Below the pieces are notes generated by a model. It saw only the letters and a list, made by a program, of their open reading frames with translations. It did not search any database and was not told the DNA's origin. From Oscillospiraceae bacterium (GTDB taxonomy: Bacteria > Bacillota > Clostridia > Oscillospirales > Ruminococcaceae), in NCBI GenBank assembly GCA_009780025.1, contig WRAV01000009.1, forward strand, positions 1 through 57,761: a stretch of 57,761 bases of DNA, written 5' to 3'. Below, one piece after another: positions 1 through 8,552 of this stretch (position 1 is the stretch's first letter; each line of letters starts with the position of its first letter). The position numbers and the translations under genes were made by a program.

Positions 1-111
1 AAAAATCTGTTTGAGTTGTACTTGAAAGAGACTGAATTTAGGTTCAACAATCGGGGCAATGACTTGTATCAGATATTGCTGAAAATGTTCAGAGAAAATC
101 CCCTGTGCTAG
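1..111 (+). pseudogene. C-terminal tail of an IS1595-family transposase (cut by window edge)
   Basis: An open frame runs from base 1 to a TAG at 109-111 and gives 36 residues. The tail contains ETEFRFNNRG followed by LLKMFRENPL, a pattern I recognise from the C-terminus of IS1595-type DDE transposases (…E-x-E-F-R-F-N-x-R…). Only the tail is present, so whether the element is intact lies outside the window. No terminal inverted repeat can be matched with one end only. Family call is from motif memory and could be wrong; the coding frame itself is clear. Confidence 0.55.
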
Positions 112-236
112 TCAAGCCCCTTACAAATATATAGACCGTCGAAGCATTACTACATTAATTAGTCCTAAAAATGTTTAAGCAAAAATTAATTAATGCATAT
201 TTTTCCTATTAATTTAGCTACAGACAACAATTTATA

Positions 237-265
237 TTGACAACAAATAAAAATTATGACATTAT
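237..265 (+). promoter_or_regulatory. Predicted sigma-A promoter of the lactate operon
   Basis: TTGACA at 237-242, a 17-base spacer, then CATTAT at 260-265 (4 of 6 matches to TATAAT), in AT-rich DNA. It would give a leader of about 160 bases before the permease. The leader carries a short inverted repeat (CACACAC near 275 with GTGTGTG near 334) that could be regulatory. Otherwise 112-435 holds no gene. Confidence 0.4.
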
Positions 266-435
266 ATACTAAGCACACACATTCTAACTATTTGCCGACG
301 TTATCACAGAATTTGTACGCCTTGAAAGGACGTGGTGTGTGTATGAGGGTTTCTTAAGACGGGCTTTGTGGGCAACCTCTTGGCTTTGATAGATTTCGAC
401 TTTAGGCGAATTTTATTGGAAGAGGAGAGCACATC

Positions 436-2088
436 ATGTATGCGTTATTGGCAGCTTTACCAATTATTGTGGCTATTGTCATGATGGTTGGCTTTAGGAG
501 AAAGTCTGGAATATCTTTGTTCGCGGCGTGGTTTGCCAGCATTATACTGGCAATTGGTATTTGGAACCTAAACATTGCGCATGCCGGGGCTCTTACGGTA
601 TTTGGTTTTGCTTCGGCGATAAACGTGATACTAATAGTTTTCGCTGCAATTTTCTTACTTAATTCGCTCATAGAATTAAGGTTTATCGAAACTATTGGCA
701 ACGGATTTAACGGCATTACTCAGGATAGGCGAATTCAAATAATTATTATTGCGTACCTGTTCGGTGCGTTCATAGAGGGCGCTGCGGGCTTTGGTACGCC
801 GGGGGCTTTGGCGGCGCCACTACTTGTAGGGTTGGGTGTCCCTGTGTTTTTTGCGGCTTTGGCGTCGCTTATGGCCAATTATTCCCCTGTGCTGTTTGGT
901 GCTGTGGGGATACCGCCGGTGACCGGATTTAACTCTATACGCCCCGCCCTCAGTGACTTGGGCTACAGCGCCGAAGCTATTGAGGCGATATTTTTCAACC
1001 TAAACACTATGGCCGCATTTACGAATATCTTCGTAGGCTCTTTTGTGCCTTTCCTGATTATAGCATCAATCGTGGCTAGGGACGGCAGAAAGATGGGCTT
1101 AAAAAACGCCATTAATATGCTGCCGCTCTGCCTCTTTGCCGGTATAATATTTACTGTACCTGTATTCATAATCTCTCATGTGGGGCCAGAGATACCGACA
1201 CTGCTTAGCTCGCTCATCGCACTGCCGGTGTTTATCTTTGCCGTAAAGAAAGGTTTCCTGGTACCAAAAGAAGTCTACCGATTCCAAGACGACCCGGTCA
1301 AGGAGGTGAGCGAAGCCTCAAAAACTGGAATCTCGCTCTTAACGGCATGGTCGCCGTATGTGGTTATAGCCGCTCTCTTGGCCCTTTCAAGGTTGCCTTG
1401 GTTACCAATAAGAGACCTGCTTACCCACACGAGTGTGACTATCGCAGTGCCTAACTTCCTGGGGCTTAGCGGTATAAACTTCAGCTTGCCGATTCTCAAC
1501 AATCCCGGCCTGTTCCCGTTTATACCGGTGGCGCTGATTTTCCTCATAGTGAGGCAGACGCCCGGTGAAACGATATCAAAGATCACCAACAAGACGCTTA
1601 ATCAGCTGAAGAATGCGGTTTTGGCCCTTCTCTTTGGTGTAGCACTGGTGCAAGTAATGCGGTTTACTAACCACTCGATTCTCGGCACCGGTGCGGAACT
1701 CATGTCAATGACCACCGAGATCGCCCGTTCCCTTGCCACCGTATTTGGAGGTGCGTACCCAATCGCAAGCCCGCTGATTGGTGCGCTGGGCGCTTTTGTT
1801 TCCGGGTCTCATACGGTTTCTAACGTGATGTTTCACGGTCTGCAGTTAGAAACGGCGGTATTCCTCGAAATGCCGATTGTTTTAATATTGATAGGTCAAA
1901 CTTCCGGTGCGTCAATAGGCAACATGATTGCGATACATAACGCGGTTTCTATCTGCGCTACAACCGGAGCTCACGGAAGTGAAGGCAAGCTGATATCCGC
2001 CGCCGCGCTGCCATTTATAATATGCAGCCTTGCAGTGTCGGCAATCATGTTCATCTACCTGGCAATAGGAGTCCCTTGGGTCGCATAG
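436..2088 (+). CDS. lctP: L-lactate permease family transporter
   Basis: Imports lactate (possibly glycolate) with protons across the cytoplasmic membrane. The 550-residue protein is almost wholly hydrophobic, with about 12-14 predicted membrane segments, and carries the family signature GAAGFGTPGALAAPLLVGLG at about residues 115-135 and a related GQTSGASIGNMIA stretch near the C-terminus. The length is normal for LldP/LctP. The ATG follows AGAGGAG at good spacing. It is the first gene of a set with an FAD lactate dehydrogenase and EtfB/EtfA, like the lct operon of Acetobacterium woodii, where a permease of this family is also encoded. Substrate is inferred from family and neighbours. Confidence 0.9.
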   Translation: MYALLAALPIIVAIVMMVGFRRKSGISLFAAWFASIILAIGIWNLNIAHAGALTVFGFASAINVILIVFAAIFLLNSLIELRFIETIGNGFNGITQDRRIQIIIIAYLFGAFIEGAAGFGTPGALAAPLLVGLGVPVFFAALASLMANYSPVLFGAVGIPPVTGFNSIRPALSDLGYSAEAIEAIFFNLNTMAAFTNIFVGSFVPFLIIASIVARDGRKMGLKNAINMLPLCLFAGIIFTVPVFIISHVGPEIPTLLSSLIALPVFIFAVKKGFLVPKEVYRFQDDPVKEVSEASKTGISLLTAWSPYVVIAALLALSRLPWLPIRDLLTHTSVTIAVPNFLGLSGINFSLPILNNPGLFPFIPVALIFLIVRQTPGETISKITNKTLNQLKNAVLALLFGVALVQVMRFTNHSILGTGAELMSMTTEIARSLATVFGGAYPIASPLIGALGAFVSGSHTVSNVMFHGLQLETAVFLEMPIVLILIGQTSGASIGNMIAIHNAVSICATTGAHGSEGKLISAAALPFIICSLAVSAIMFIYLAIGVPWVA

Positions 2089-2127
2089 CGACAAACTCTA
2101 GAGGAGCTCCACGTATTTTATCTGGGT

Positions 2128-2646
2128 GTGATTGTAATAGCATATGCAAAGAATAAAGTCGTGGCCGGCCAGTACGAGGGCGGGGCAGTGGTATCCGCTT
2201 TAAACAGAGTGTCCATTTCGGGTGGAGGCTTGCCCGGCCCGCTGCTCTTGAGCAAGGACACAGTAGTGTCCTACGAAATCGTTACGGATGAGCACCTTGA
2301 AATGGCGGCCTCTGGCGGCGGATTCGGACTGGCGGGAGATGTGCTGCTTGCCGGTATTACGGTACGAGACGGCACAGTGCCGGGCAAAGGCAACCTGCAT
2401 TATTTGGCCCTGCAATTTAAGAGCGGGGAGAAAAGCTTGCTGGAAGTAGACCGAGACCTTTGTGAGGTTATGGTAAAAAACTGCCTTGCCGAGGCTCCGT
2501 TGTATTGCGGGGTGAAACCGGAAAATATCAAAACCTGCGACCCATTTAGCGAAGGGGTTTGCAACGATTGCCCCTGCCGCGGATGTGTTCTTTGGCCCAA
2601 GTGCTGTTTCGCGAGATTTCGCGTCCGACGGACAAAGCAGACATAG
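2128..2646 (+). CDS. Hypothetical protein with Cys-rich C-terminus in lactate operon
   Basis: I do not recognise this 172-residue protein. It lies between the permease and the lactate dehydrogenase in the same direction with short gaps (39 and 45 bases). The first 120 residues look soluble and glycine rich, probably beta-rich (SISGGGLPG, AASGGGFGLAGDV). The last 35 residues hold seven cysteines, most of them in CNDCPCRGC and then CC, followed by a basic end (RFRVRRTK); this could bind zinc or an Fe-S cluster. No signal peptide or membrane span. The start is the GTG at 2128; the nearest GAGGAG is about 21 bases upstream, so the true start is uncertain. The frame is open for the whole gap between two confident genes, which supports a real gene. 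Confidence 0.6.
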   Translation: MIVIAYAKNKVVAGQYEGGAVVSALNRVSISGGGLPGPLLLSKDTVVSYEIVTDEHLEMAASGGGFGLAGDVLLAGITVRDGTVPGKGNLHYLALQFKSGEKSLLEVDRDLCEVMVKNCLAEAPLYCGVKPENIKTCDPFSEGVCNDCPCRGCVLWPKCCFARFRVRRTKQT

Positions 2647-2691
2647 TTTCCAGACGACATAAAATTTCAAACTAAAGGGAGGTTCCGATGT

Positions 2692-4170
2692 ATGCAGCAG
2701 TACAATAGCTTAACACCCGAACTCATTGCCGAACTTGAGAAGATTACCCCGGGCAGAGTCGTTGTCGAAGAAAAAATTAACCCCGACTACGGCCGCGACG
2801 AAATGCCAATTTACGGCCAAAGAATTCCTAGCGCCACAATTGATGTGCTCTCAACCGAAGAAGTTTCGGGCATAATGAAGCTCTGTTACGACAACAACAT
2901 CCCGGTTACGACAAGGGGAGCGGGTACCGGCCTTGTCGGCGGCTGCGTACCAATACTCGGCGGCGTGGTTATCTGCACGGCGCGGATGACCAATATCCTC
3001 CGCTGGGACGATGATCAATTCGCTGTTTACACGCAGCCCGGAGTGCTTCTGCAGGACCTAAAGGCGGCGGCGCTTCAGCGCGGTCTTATGTACCCGCCCG
3101 ATCCCGGTCAAAAGCTCGGCACCATTGGCGGCAATGTCTCTACCAACGCAGGTGGAATGCGCGCGATAAAATACGGCACAACTAAGGATTATGTGCGCGG
3201 AATGACCGTTGTTATGCCAAACGGCGAAATCATGAAGCTTGGCAAAAATGTAATAAAAACCAGCATGGGCTACAATCTGACACAGCTCATCACAGGTGCT
3301 GAGGGTACTCTGGGGGTAATCACCGAACTCACGATGAAGTTGATCAAGGCCCCAAAATTCGAGATTAGTGTTATGGCGCCATTCTCGACGCTTGCTCCCG
3401 CCCTGGACGCGGTGCCGGCGATATTCAAAAGCTTCCGCCCAACCGCCCTCGAGTTCTTCGAGAGAGAGATACTTATTTTGTCCGAGGAGTACGTGGGCAA
3501 GAAAGTCTGGCCCAGGGAAGTGGAGGGCGAGCCGGTTCAGGCCTATCTCCTGCTAATCTTCGACGGTGACTCTATGGACGAGATTGAGCCGCACCTGGAA
3601 AGGATAACAGACTTCTTGCTAGAAGCGGGCGCGATGGATGTCATGATTGCGGACACGCCCAACAAAATACAGGATATCTGGTCGGTTCGCTCGGTCTTCT
3701 TGGATGCGATATTCGAGTCGCACAAGCTTTACGACGAGAACGACGTCGTTGTTCCCATCTACAAAATTAGAGAATATGTCGAGTTCTTTGTAAAGGAAGC
3801 TGAGCAGTATGACTTCGATGTCTGCTATCTCGGTCACGCGGGTGACGGCAACCTACATATCTTCGGTGTCTCGAACACGATGGAAGAAGAGGAGTTCAAG
3901 CGCCAGATCGATTTGTGGATGTGGGCGATGTACGACAAGGCCAAAGAGCTGGACGGCGAGCTCACCGGTGAGCATGGAATCGGATTTGGCAAGATTGCGT
4001 TCTATGAAGATTATGTGGGAATGCCGGTCATCGAACTCCAGCAAGCCATCAAGAAGACTTTTGATCCCAAAATGATTCTCAACCCGGGCAAAGTCGTCTT
4101 CAGGTCGGAGGGTGTGCAGCTGCCGGGAGACAACAACAGGCCGAATAGGGGCAAGGTCGACGAGCGTTAG
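2692..4170 (+). CDS. lctD: FAD-binding lactate dehydrogenase (GlcD/LctD family)
   Basis: Oxidises lactate to pyruvate with an FAD of the vanillyl-alcohol-oxidase fold. The N-terminal half has the FAD_binding_4 pattern (TTRGAGTGLVGG at about residues 75-86, PPDPGQKLGTIGGNVSTNAGG at about 137-157); the C-terminal half has the FAD-oxidase C domain with GHAGDGNLH and TGEHGIG. Length 492. ATG 2692 follows AAAGGGAGGT by about 8 bases; an ATG four bases earlier runs into a stop after six codons and is rejected. The EtfB and EtfA genes directly downstream make the confurcating LctBCD complex of A. woodii the best model, in which lactate oxidation by NAD+ is driven by reduced ferredoxin. A glycolate oxidase GlcD is the alternative, but the Etf partners and lactate permease favour lactate. 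Confidence 0.85.
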   Translation: MQQYNSLTPELIAELEKITPGRVVVEEKINPDYGRDEMPIYGQRIPSATIDVLSTEEVSGIMKLCYDNNIPVTTRGAGTGLVGGCVPILGGVVICTARMTNILRWDDDQFAVYTQPGVLLQDLKAAALQRGLMYPPDPGQKLGTIGGNVSTNAGGMRAIKYGTTKDYVRGMTVVMPNGEIMKLGKNVIKTSMGYNLTQLITGAEGTLGVITELTMKLIKAPKFEISVMAPFSTLAPALDAVPAIFKSFRPTALEFFEREILILSEEYVGKKVWPREVEGEPVQAYLLLIFDGDSMDEIEPHLERITDFLLEAGAMDVMIADTPNKIQDIWSVRSVFLDAIFESHKLYDENDVVVPIYKIREYVEFFVKEAEQYDFDVCYLGHAGDGNLHIFGVSNTMEEEEFKRQIDLWMWAMYDKAKELDGELTGEHGIGFGKIAFYEDYVGMPVIELQQAIKKTFDPKMILNPGKVVFRSEGVQLPGDNNRPNRGKVDER

Positions 4171-4213
4171 TCAAAGTTTAGTTTATCCCGGCTTGGTTGG
4201 GGTGTAGCGTCAA

Positions 4214-4251
4214 TGGCCCGAGATAACTTACCACTGTAGTTTTTCGGGCCA
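4214..4251. terminator. Hairpin in the lctD-etfB gap
   Basis: TGGCCCGA (4214-4221) pairs with TCGGGCCA (4244-4251) across a 22-base loop in the 123-base gap. There is no T-run after it on the plus strand, so it may be an mRNA-stabilising or attenuating structure rather than a full terminator. Confidence 0.3.
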
Positions 4252-4293
4252 CTGGGCTTTGCTCCGAGGCTTTAACAAGGAGAGAATCGCTGC

Positions 4294-5121
4294 ATGAATA
4301 TATTAGTGTGCGTAAAACAGGTGCCAAACACCCAAGAAATATCAATCGACCCGGAGACGAATACCCTTATACGCGAGGGCGTTGAGAGCATAGTAAACCT
4401 GTACGATGGCTATGCTCTCGAGGCGGCGGCGAGGCTAAAGGACACGGACAAAGACATAAAAATTTATGTGTTGTGCATGGGACCACCCCAGGCGGAAACG
4501 GCATTGCGTGAGTGTTTGTCGTTGTCGGCGGATGTTGCGTATCTTGCGACTGACAGGGCATTTGCCGGCTCGGACACGCTTGCAACCAGTCTTATCCTTA
4601 GCCAGTCGATAAAGTGGATTGAAGGCCACGAAGGCATCAAGTTTGATGCGATTTTCTGCGGTAAGCAGGCAATCGATGGCGACACGGCGCAGGTTGGTCC
4701 GCAAATTGCGGAAGCCCTAGGGCTCCCGCAGGTGACGTACGGCTACACCTGTGAGTGTAAAGGTGATGAGCTTCACATCTTAAAAGAAACCGAAGAAGGC
4801 AAGGAGTTGGTAGCGGTCAAGTTCCCCTGCCTTGCAACGTTTACCAAACCATCATTCGAACCACGTATGGTGTCCGCAAAACGCAGATTCGCAGCAAAAA
4901 AAATGGAGATTAAGCATATCACTGCAGAAGACTTAGAAGGTATAGACCGAACTAAGATTGGGCTAAAGGGTTCGCCGACGCGGGTTAAGAAGTCGTTTGT
5001 TCCCCAGGCTAGAAAGAGTGGCACTATATTCAGGGGCGAAGAGCAGGAGCAGTCGGCGCGTGAACTTGCCAAGCTGCTGGTTGAGAATGGCCTGATCGTA
5101 AGCATAGGAGAGGGGGGATAA
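4294..5121 (+). CDS. etfB: Electron transfer flavoprotein subunit beta
   Basis: Beta subunit of the Etf that partners the lactate dehydrogenase. The start MNILVCVKQVPNT is typical, with the conserved YALEAAARLKD region and the AIDGDTAQVGPQIAEALGLP signature at about residues 128-147. In bifurcating Etfs this subunit binds NAD(H) and the bifurcating FAD. 275 residues, a little longer than the usual 260. ATG 4294 follows AAGGAGA. The alpha subunit starts 7 bases after its stop, so the two are translationally linked. I infer the bifurcating/confurcating type from the dehydrogenase neighbour, not from a diagnostic residue. Confidence 0.9.
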   Translation: MNILVCVKQVPNTQEISIDPETNTLIREGVESIVNLYDGYALEAAARLKDTDKDIKIYVLCMGPPQAETALRECLSLSADVAYLATDRAFAGSDTLATSLILSQSIKWIEGHEGIKFDAIFCGKQAIDGDTAQVGPQIAEALGLPQVTYGYTCECKGDELHILKETEEGKELVAVKFPCLATFTKPSFEPRMVSAKRRFAAKKMEIKHITAEDLEGIDRTKIGLKGSPTRVKKSFVPQARKSGTIFRGEEQEQSARELAKLLVENGLIVSIGEGG

Positions 5122-5127
5122 GGCACT

Positions 5128-6129
5128 ATGGCGACAACAAAGGATTTGTGGGTTTTTATTGAAACAAACAGCAACGGCACACCAAAAAATGTTGGGCTTG
5201 AGCTCTTGAACCCTGGTAGACGCCTCGCCGACGAGCAGGGGGGGAAGCTTGTAGCTGTGGTGATTGCTCAGGATGTGAGTATAGCCGCGAAAGCTGCGGG
5301 AGATTATGGCGCAGATTGTGTTCTTACGGTTGAAGGGCCGGAATATGAGAATTATTCGACCGATGCATACACGGCTGTGTTTGCTTACTTAATCAAAAAA
5401 CATGAGCCGCTTACCCTGATGATAGGCGCAACCGGCAACGGTCGTGACCTTGCGCCGCGCATATCTTGTCGGGTAGAAACAGGCCTTACCGCAGACTGCA
5501 CAGAGCTCAGCATCGACGAGCAAACGGGTTGCATCGCCTGGACAAGGCCAGCGTTTGGCGGCAACATTATGGCGACGATACTGTGTACGCAACACACGCC
5601 GCAGATGGGTACTGTCAGGCCGGGCGTCTTCAAAAGGCCCCAGCTCGTACCACGTGAAGCGGAGATTATTAAGGAAAGCTTTGCCTTTGACCCCAATGAC
5701 ATCAGGACGCGGGTTGTAGAAGTGCTCGCAGAAGTGACCGAAAAAGTTGATCTTGAGGGCGCGGAGATAATTGTTTCCGGGGGGCGCGGTCTGGGGGATG
5801 CGGTCGGTTTCAATCTAATACGCAGCTTTGCAAAGTCGATTGGTGCAACAGTCGGCTCATCCCGCGCTGCGGTCGAGGCGGGCTGGATTGCGCACGCGCA
5901 CCAAGTTGGCCAAACCGGCAAGGCTGTCTCGCCCAGGATTTACATAGCGTGCGGTATCTCGGGCGCGGCCCAGCACCTTGCCGGAATGAGCTCGTCCGAG
6001 ACGGTAATCGCAATAAACAGCGACCCGGACGCGATGATATTCTCTATAGCGGACTATGGTGTGGTAGGCGACCTGTACAAAATTCTGCCCATATTACAAG
6101 AGGAGTTCCGCAGCAAGCTTACGGTCTAA
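5128..6129 (+). CDS. etfA: Electron transfer flavoprotein subunit alpha
   Basis: Alpha subunit of the Etf. The N-terminal domain (starting KDLWVFIETN) is followed by the C-terminal FAD-binding domain with VSGGRGLG, GSSRAAVEAGW, QVGQTGKAVSPRIYIACGISGAAQHLAGM, the classic alpha signature, at about residues 215-295. 333 residues. No ferredoxin-like Cys cluster extends the N-terminus, unlike some clostridial bifurcating EtfA proteins. It ends the operon and is followed within 20 bases by a strong bidirectional terminator. Confidence 0.92.
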   Translation: MATTKDLWVFIETNSNGTPKNVGLELLNPGRRLADEQGGKLVAVVIAQDVSIAAKAAGDYGADCVLTVEGPEYENYSTDAYTAVFAYLIKKHEPLTLMIGATGNGRDLAPRISCRVETGLTADCTELSIDEQTGCIAWTRPAFGGNIMATILCTQHTPQMGTVRPGVFKRPQLVPREAEIIKESFAFDPNDIRTRVVEVLAEVTEKVDLEGAEIIVSGGRGLGDAVGFNLIRSFAKSIGATVGSSRAAVEAGWIAHAHQVGQTGKAVSPRIYIACGISGAAQHLAGMSSSETVIAINSDPDAMIFSIADYGVVGDLYKILPILQEEFRSKLTV

Positions 6130-6144
6130 CAAATCGTGCGATCA

Positions 6145-6187
6145 TAAAAATTGAGCGTCCCTTTAATTGGGGGACGCTCAATTTTTA
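6145..6187. terminator. Bidirectional rho-independent terminator
   Basis: A perfect 16-base stem: bases 6146-6161 (AAAAATTGAGCGTCCC) pair with 6171-6186 across a 9-base loop. The A-run on one side becomes a T-run for either strand, so it ends both the lactate operon (+) and the tup-moe operon (-), which converge here. Confidence 0.9.
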
Positions 6188-6201
6188 TTGACACTGCAAA
6201 G

Positions 6202-6636
6202 TTACTCTTGCACGCAAACGCAGTCTCCGATTCGGACGAGCCCACTGCGCTCAACGGTGGCAAATACAGCGATGCCTGAGAGTTGGCACCGCGCTCCCCG
6301 CGAGGATAACTTGCACTCGTCATGGCAGCTTTTTAGGTCTTTGCTTATCTGCAAAACCGCATCCCCAGCCTGTAGATGTGCGTCTGGGGGCAATATTCCC
6401 CCCGGTATTCCGGCCAGCAGTAAATTTTCCTTAAACCGCCGAAAACAGATGCCCTGCTCGGCCTGCATGTCCATCCACTCGCGGATTTCCTCCGTGAACA
6501 GGCAGAGCTGCCGCTCCCCGCCTTGATAAAAGTTACCTTCCATTCCGAGCCCGGCAAGGAGGTTTGCCTCCTGCAATGTTTGGCCGTGGCTGCCTTTTGT
6601 GGGGAATTTTGTCAGGGCGACGATTCTAGCCGTCAA
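6202..6636 (-). CDS. MOSC domain protein
   Basis: A 144-residue single MOSC (Moco sulfurase C-terminal) domain protein. Visible family features are LAGLGMEGNFYQGGERQLCLF, NLLLAGI, and a Cys-rich end with CHDECKLSSRGARCQL, where the conserved MOSC cysteine lies. MOSC domains are linked to sulfur handling on molybdenum or tungsten cofactors. It starts with TTG at 6636, which overlaps the end of the upstream MoeA gene by 11 bases and follows GGGGAGG at good spacing, so it is translationally coupled. Last gene of the tup-moe operon. A second MOSC domain is encoded at 13850. Confidence 0.82.
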   Translation of the reverse strand: MTARIVALTKFPTKGSHGQTLQEANLLAGLGMEGNFYQGGERQLCLFTEEIREWMDMQAEQGICFRRFKENLLLAGIPGGILPPDAHLQAGDAVLQISKDLKSCHDECKLSSRGARCQLSGIAVFATVERSGLVRIGDCVCVQE

Positions 6637-8536
6637 TGAGAATTACCTCCCCGCATTGCCGTTCGGTATAGCCTCCGAGTTCTTCCAGCTTTGAGAGAAA
6701 CTGCGGGCTTCTCAACGCCTCTATAAACGTACGGATATGTGGCAGTTCTAAAGCCTCTGCCGGGGCCGCGAAGTCGTATTCCTCCTCGCCAACCGGGATA
6801 AAGTCCAAGCCCATTGCCTGCGCGGCGGAACGTATTCCCAGCCCGGCATCGGCACCACCATCTCTGACCGCCGCGGCAACCGCCATATGTGTAGCTGCTT
6901 CACGCCCATACCCAGTTATCTCCAGTGGGTTAATGCCCATCTCCCCTAGCTTGTAGTCCAGCAGCAGGCGGGTTCCCGCGCCGCGTTGCCGGTTGATATA
7001 ATTGCACCGAGTCAAATCCTGTAGACCTGAGATTCCTTCGGGATTTCCCTGCCGCACCATAATGCCTTGCACTCGACCGACGCCCTTAATCAACGCCATT
7101 TTTTGCCCGGAGAACAGCTTTCTGAGAGTGGGGGAGTTGTACTCGCCGGTTTCCTCGTCCAGCAGGTGGAAGGGAGCTATGTGAGCCTCGCCGTTTTTTA
7201 GGGCCAGCAGCCCGCCCATACTGCCTACGTGCGTACTGGACAGAGCCACACCAGGGAAAAGCTGAGGCATTAAATCCACGAGCACGTCGAGAATCAGGTC
7301 GTGGCTTCCAATGCTGACAACGGTGTGCCCCAAGCCGTCAAGTCCGCGCGAGAGGAGGACGTTCACAGTTTCGCCGGATTCAACGCCCTCGGTCTCTTGT
7401 TCGATCAGGCAGAAGCCGTCGGCGCGCACCAGGGACATAGCAGCTCCCGCCCCCCGCGCCAGGGGAGTGGCGATAAATCGTCCGCCAACCTTGCCCACCT
7501 TTACGCGGACATACTCGCGGTGCTTGAGCGAAGAAACCAGTTTTCGGGTGAGCGTAGCTTGCACAACTGGCACGTCCTCCCTGAGGAAGCCAGAGAGCGC
7601 CATGAGAACCGGCGCGCCAAAGTTTTCGTAGGCGAGATAGGCAGAAACGGGGTAGCCCGGAACTCCGATGATGGGCTTGCTGTCGGCAACAGCGAGAATA
7701 ACTGGTTTGCCCGGCTTCATGGCCACACCATGAACAATAACCTCGCCCAACTCGCGCAGCAGAGGGGCGGTAAAATCCTCACGCCCCGCGCTGGTGCCTG
7801 CAATCATCAGCACCATATCAAAGCGCTCTGAGGCCTTACGCAGCACCCCTTTAAGCGTCTCGTATTCATCCGGGACTGTGGAGAAGCGGGTCGGCTCACC
7901 ACCGCCATGCCTCACCAGTGCTTCAAGCATCCTGGAGTTTGACTCTATGATGCTGCCTTCGCGCATTTCCTCGCCAGGCTCAATTATCTCGGTGCCGGTG
8001 GGGATTATCGCAACCGTTGGGCGAGCGCGCACCTCAATACGGGTGACACCGCCAGAGAGCAACACGCCTATATCAATAGGACGGATTTTATGCCCACCGG
8101 GCAAAACCATCTCGCCCTGCACTATGTCCTCACCAACCGGTCGGACATGCTGCCAGGGCGCGGCGGCAGCGCGTATAATTATGCCACCCTGCGCTTCCTG
8201 GAGGTCTTCTGCCATAATGACCGCGTCATAAGGTGGGCGAACCGGGTCGCCGGTATCCACCACCACGAAGTCCGCGCCTTCTTCCAGTGTCAGGGGGGAA
8301 GCTTCGCCCGCTCCACGGGTGCAAGCGCTTATGACGGCAATGCCGTCCATTGCCGCGCAGTTGTATAGGGGCGAATTGCACCGTGCATAAATAGCCTCGC
8401 CGGTTATCCGGTCAAGGCAGTGCACGACCTCGATACTCTCGGTTTTCGCCCCGAGTTGCGAGCCCAGCGCGTCTTGAAAGCGACGCAGAGCCTCTTCCAC
8501 AGGTATATTCGACAAGTACAGGTTGCGTTTAGACAT
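6626..8536 (-). CDS. moeA: MoeA-type molybdopterin molybdotransferase fused to a substrate-binding (PBP-like) domain
   Basis: Inserts molybdate or tungstate into adenylylated pterin. The first ~400 residues are a full MoeA: NSPLYNCAAMDGIAV, TGDPVRPPYDAVIMAED, SGGVTRIEV, TGTEIIEPGE, MIAGTSAGREDFT, and GVPGYPVSAYLAYE. The remaining ~230 residues resemble the PBP-like domain found fused to some MoeA proteins (GSHDLILDVLVDLM, SSTHVGSMGGLLALKNGEAHIAPFHLLD, RQRGAGTRLLLDY, AAAVRDGGADAGLGIRSAA), which may bind a cofactor precursor or oxyanion. The open frame reaches 8602, but the ATG at 8536 follows GAGGGGGAG just after the stop of the upstream moeA, so I use it (636 residues). Tandem with a plain MoeA, perhaps one per metal (inference). 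Confidence 0.88.
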   Translation of the reverse strand: MSKRNLYLSNIPVEEALRRFQDALGSQLGAKTESIEVVHCLDRITGEAIYARCNSPLYNCAAMDGIAVISACTRGAGEASPLTLEEGADFVVVDTGDPVRPPYDAVIMAEDLQEAQGGIIIRAAAAPWQHVRPVGEDIVQGEMVLPGGHKIRPIDIGVLLSGGVTRIEVRARPTVAIIPTGTEIIEPGEEMREGSIIESNSRMLEALVRHGGGEPTRFSTVPDEYETLKGVLRKASERFDMVLMIAGTSAGREDFTAPLLRELGEVIVHGVAMKPGKPVILAVADSKPIIGVPGYPVSAYLAYENFGAPVLMALSGFLREDVPVVQATLTRKLVSSLKHREYVRVKVGKVGGRFIATPLARGAGAAMSLVRADGFCLIEQETEGVESGETVNVLLSRGLDGLGHTVVSIGSHDLILDVLVDLMPQLFPGVALSSTHVGSMGGLLALKNGEAHIAPFHLLDEETGEYNSPTLRKLFSGQKMALIKGVGRVQGIMVRQGNPEGISGLQDLTRCNYINRQRGAGTRLLLDYKLGEMGINPLEITGYGREAATHMAVAAAVRDGGADAGLGIRSAAQAMGLDFIPVGEEEYDFAAPAEALELPHIRTFIEALRSPQFLSKLEELGGYTERQCGEVILIDG

Positions 8537-8552
8537 AAGCTGCTCCCCCTCA

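Noticed and set aside
2200-2670. Minus-strand open frame of 156 codons opposite the Cys-rich hypothetical gene
   Set aside because: The plus-strand frame fits the operon direction and spacing; the antisense frame has no site or recognisable motif.
2692-4170. Glycolate oxidase subunit GlcD
   Set aside because: No GlcE/GlcF-like partners are present; EtfB/EtfA and a lactate permease point to the lactate dehydrogenase-Etf complex.
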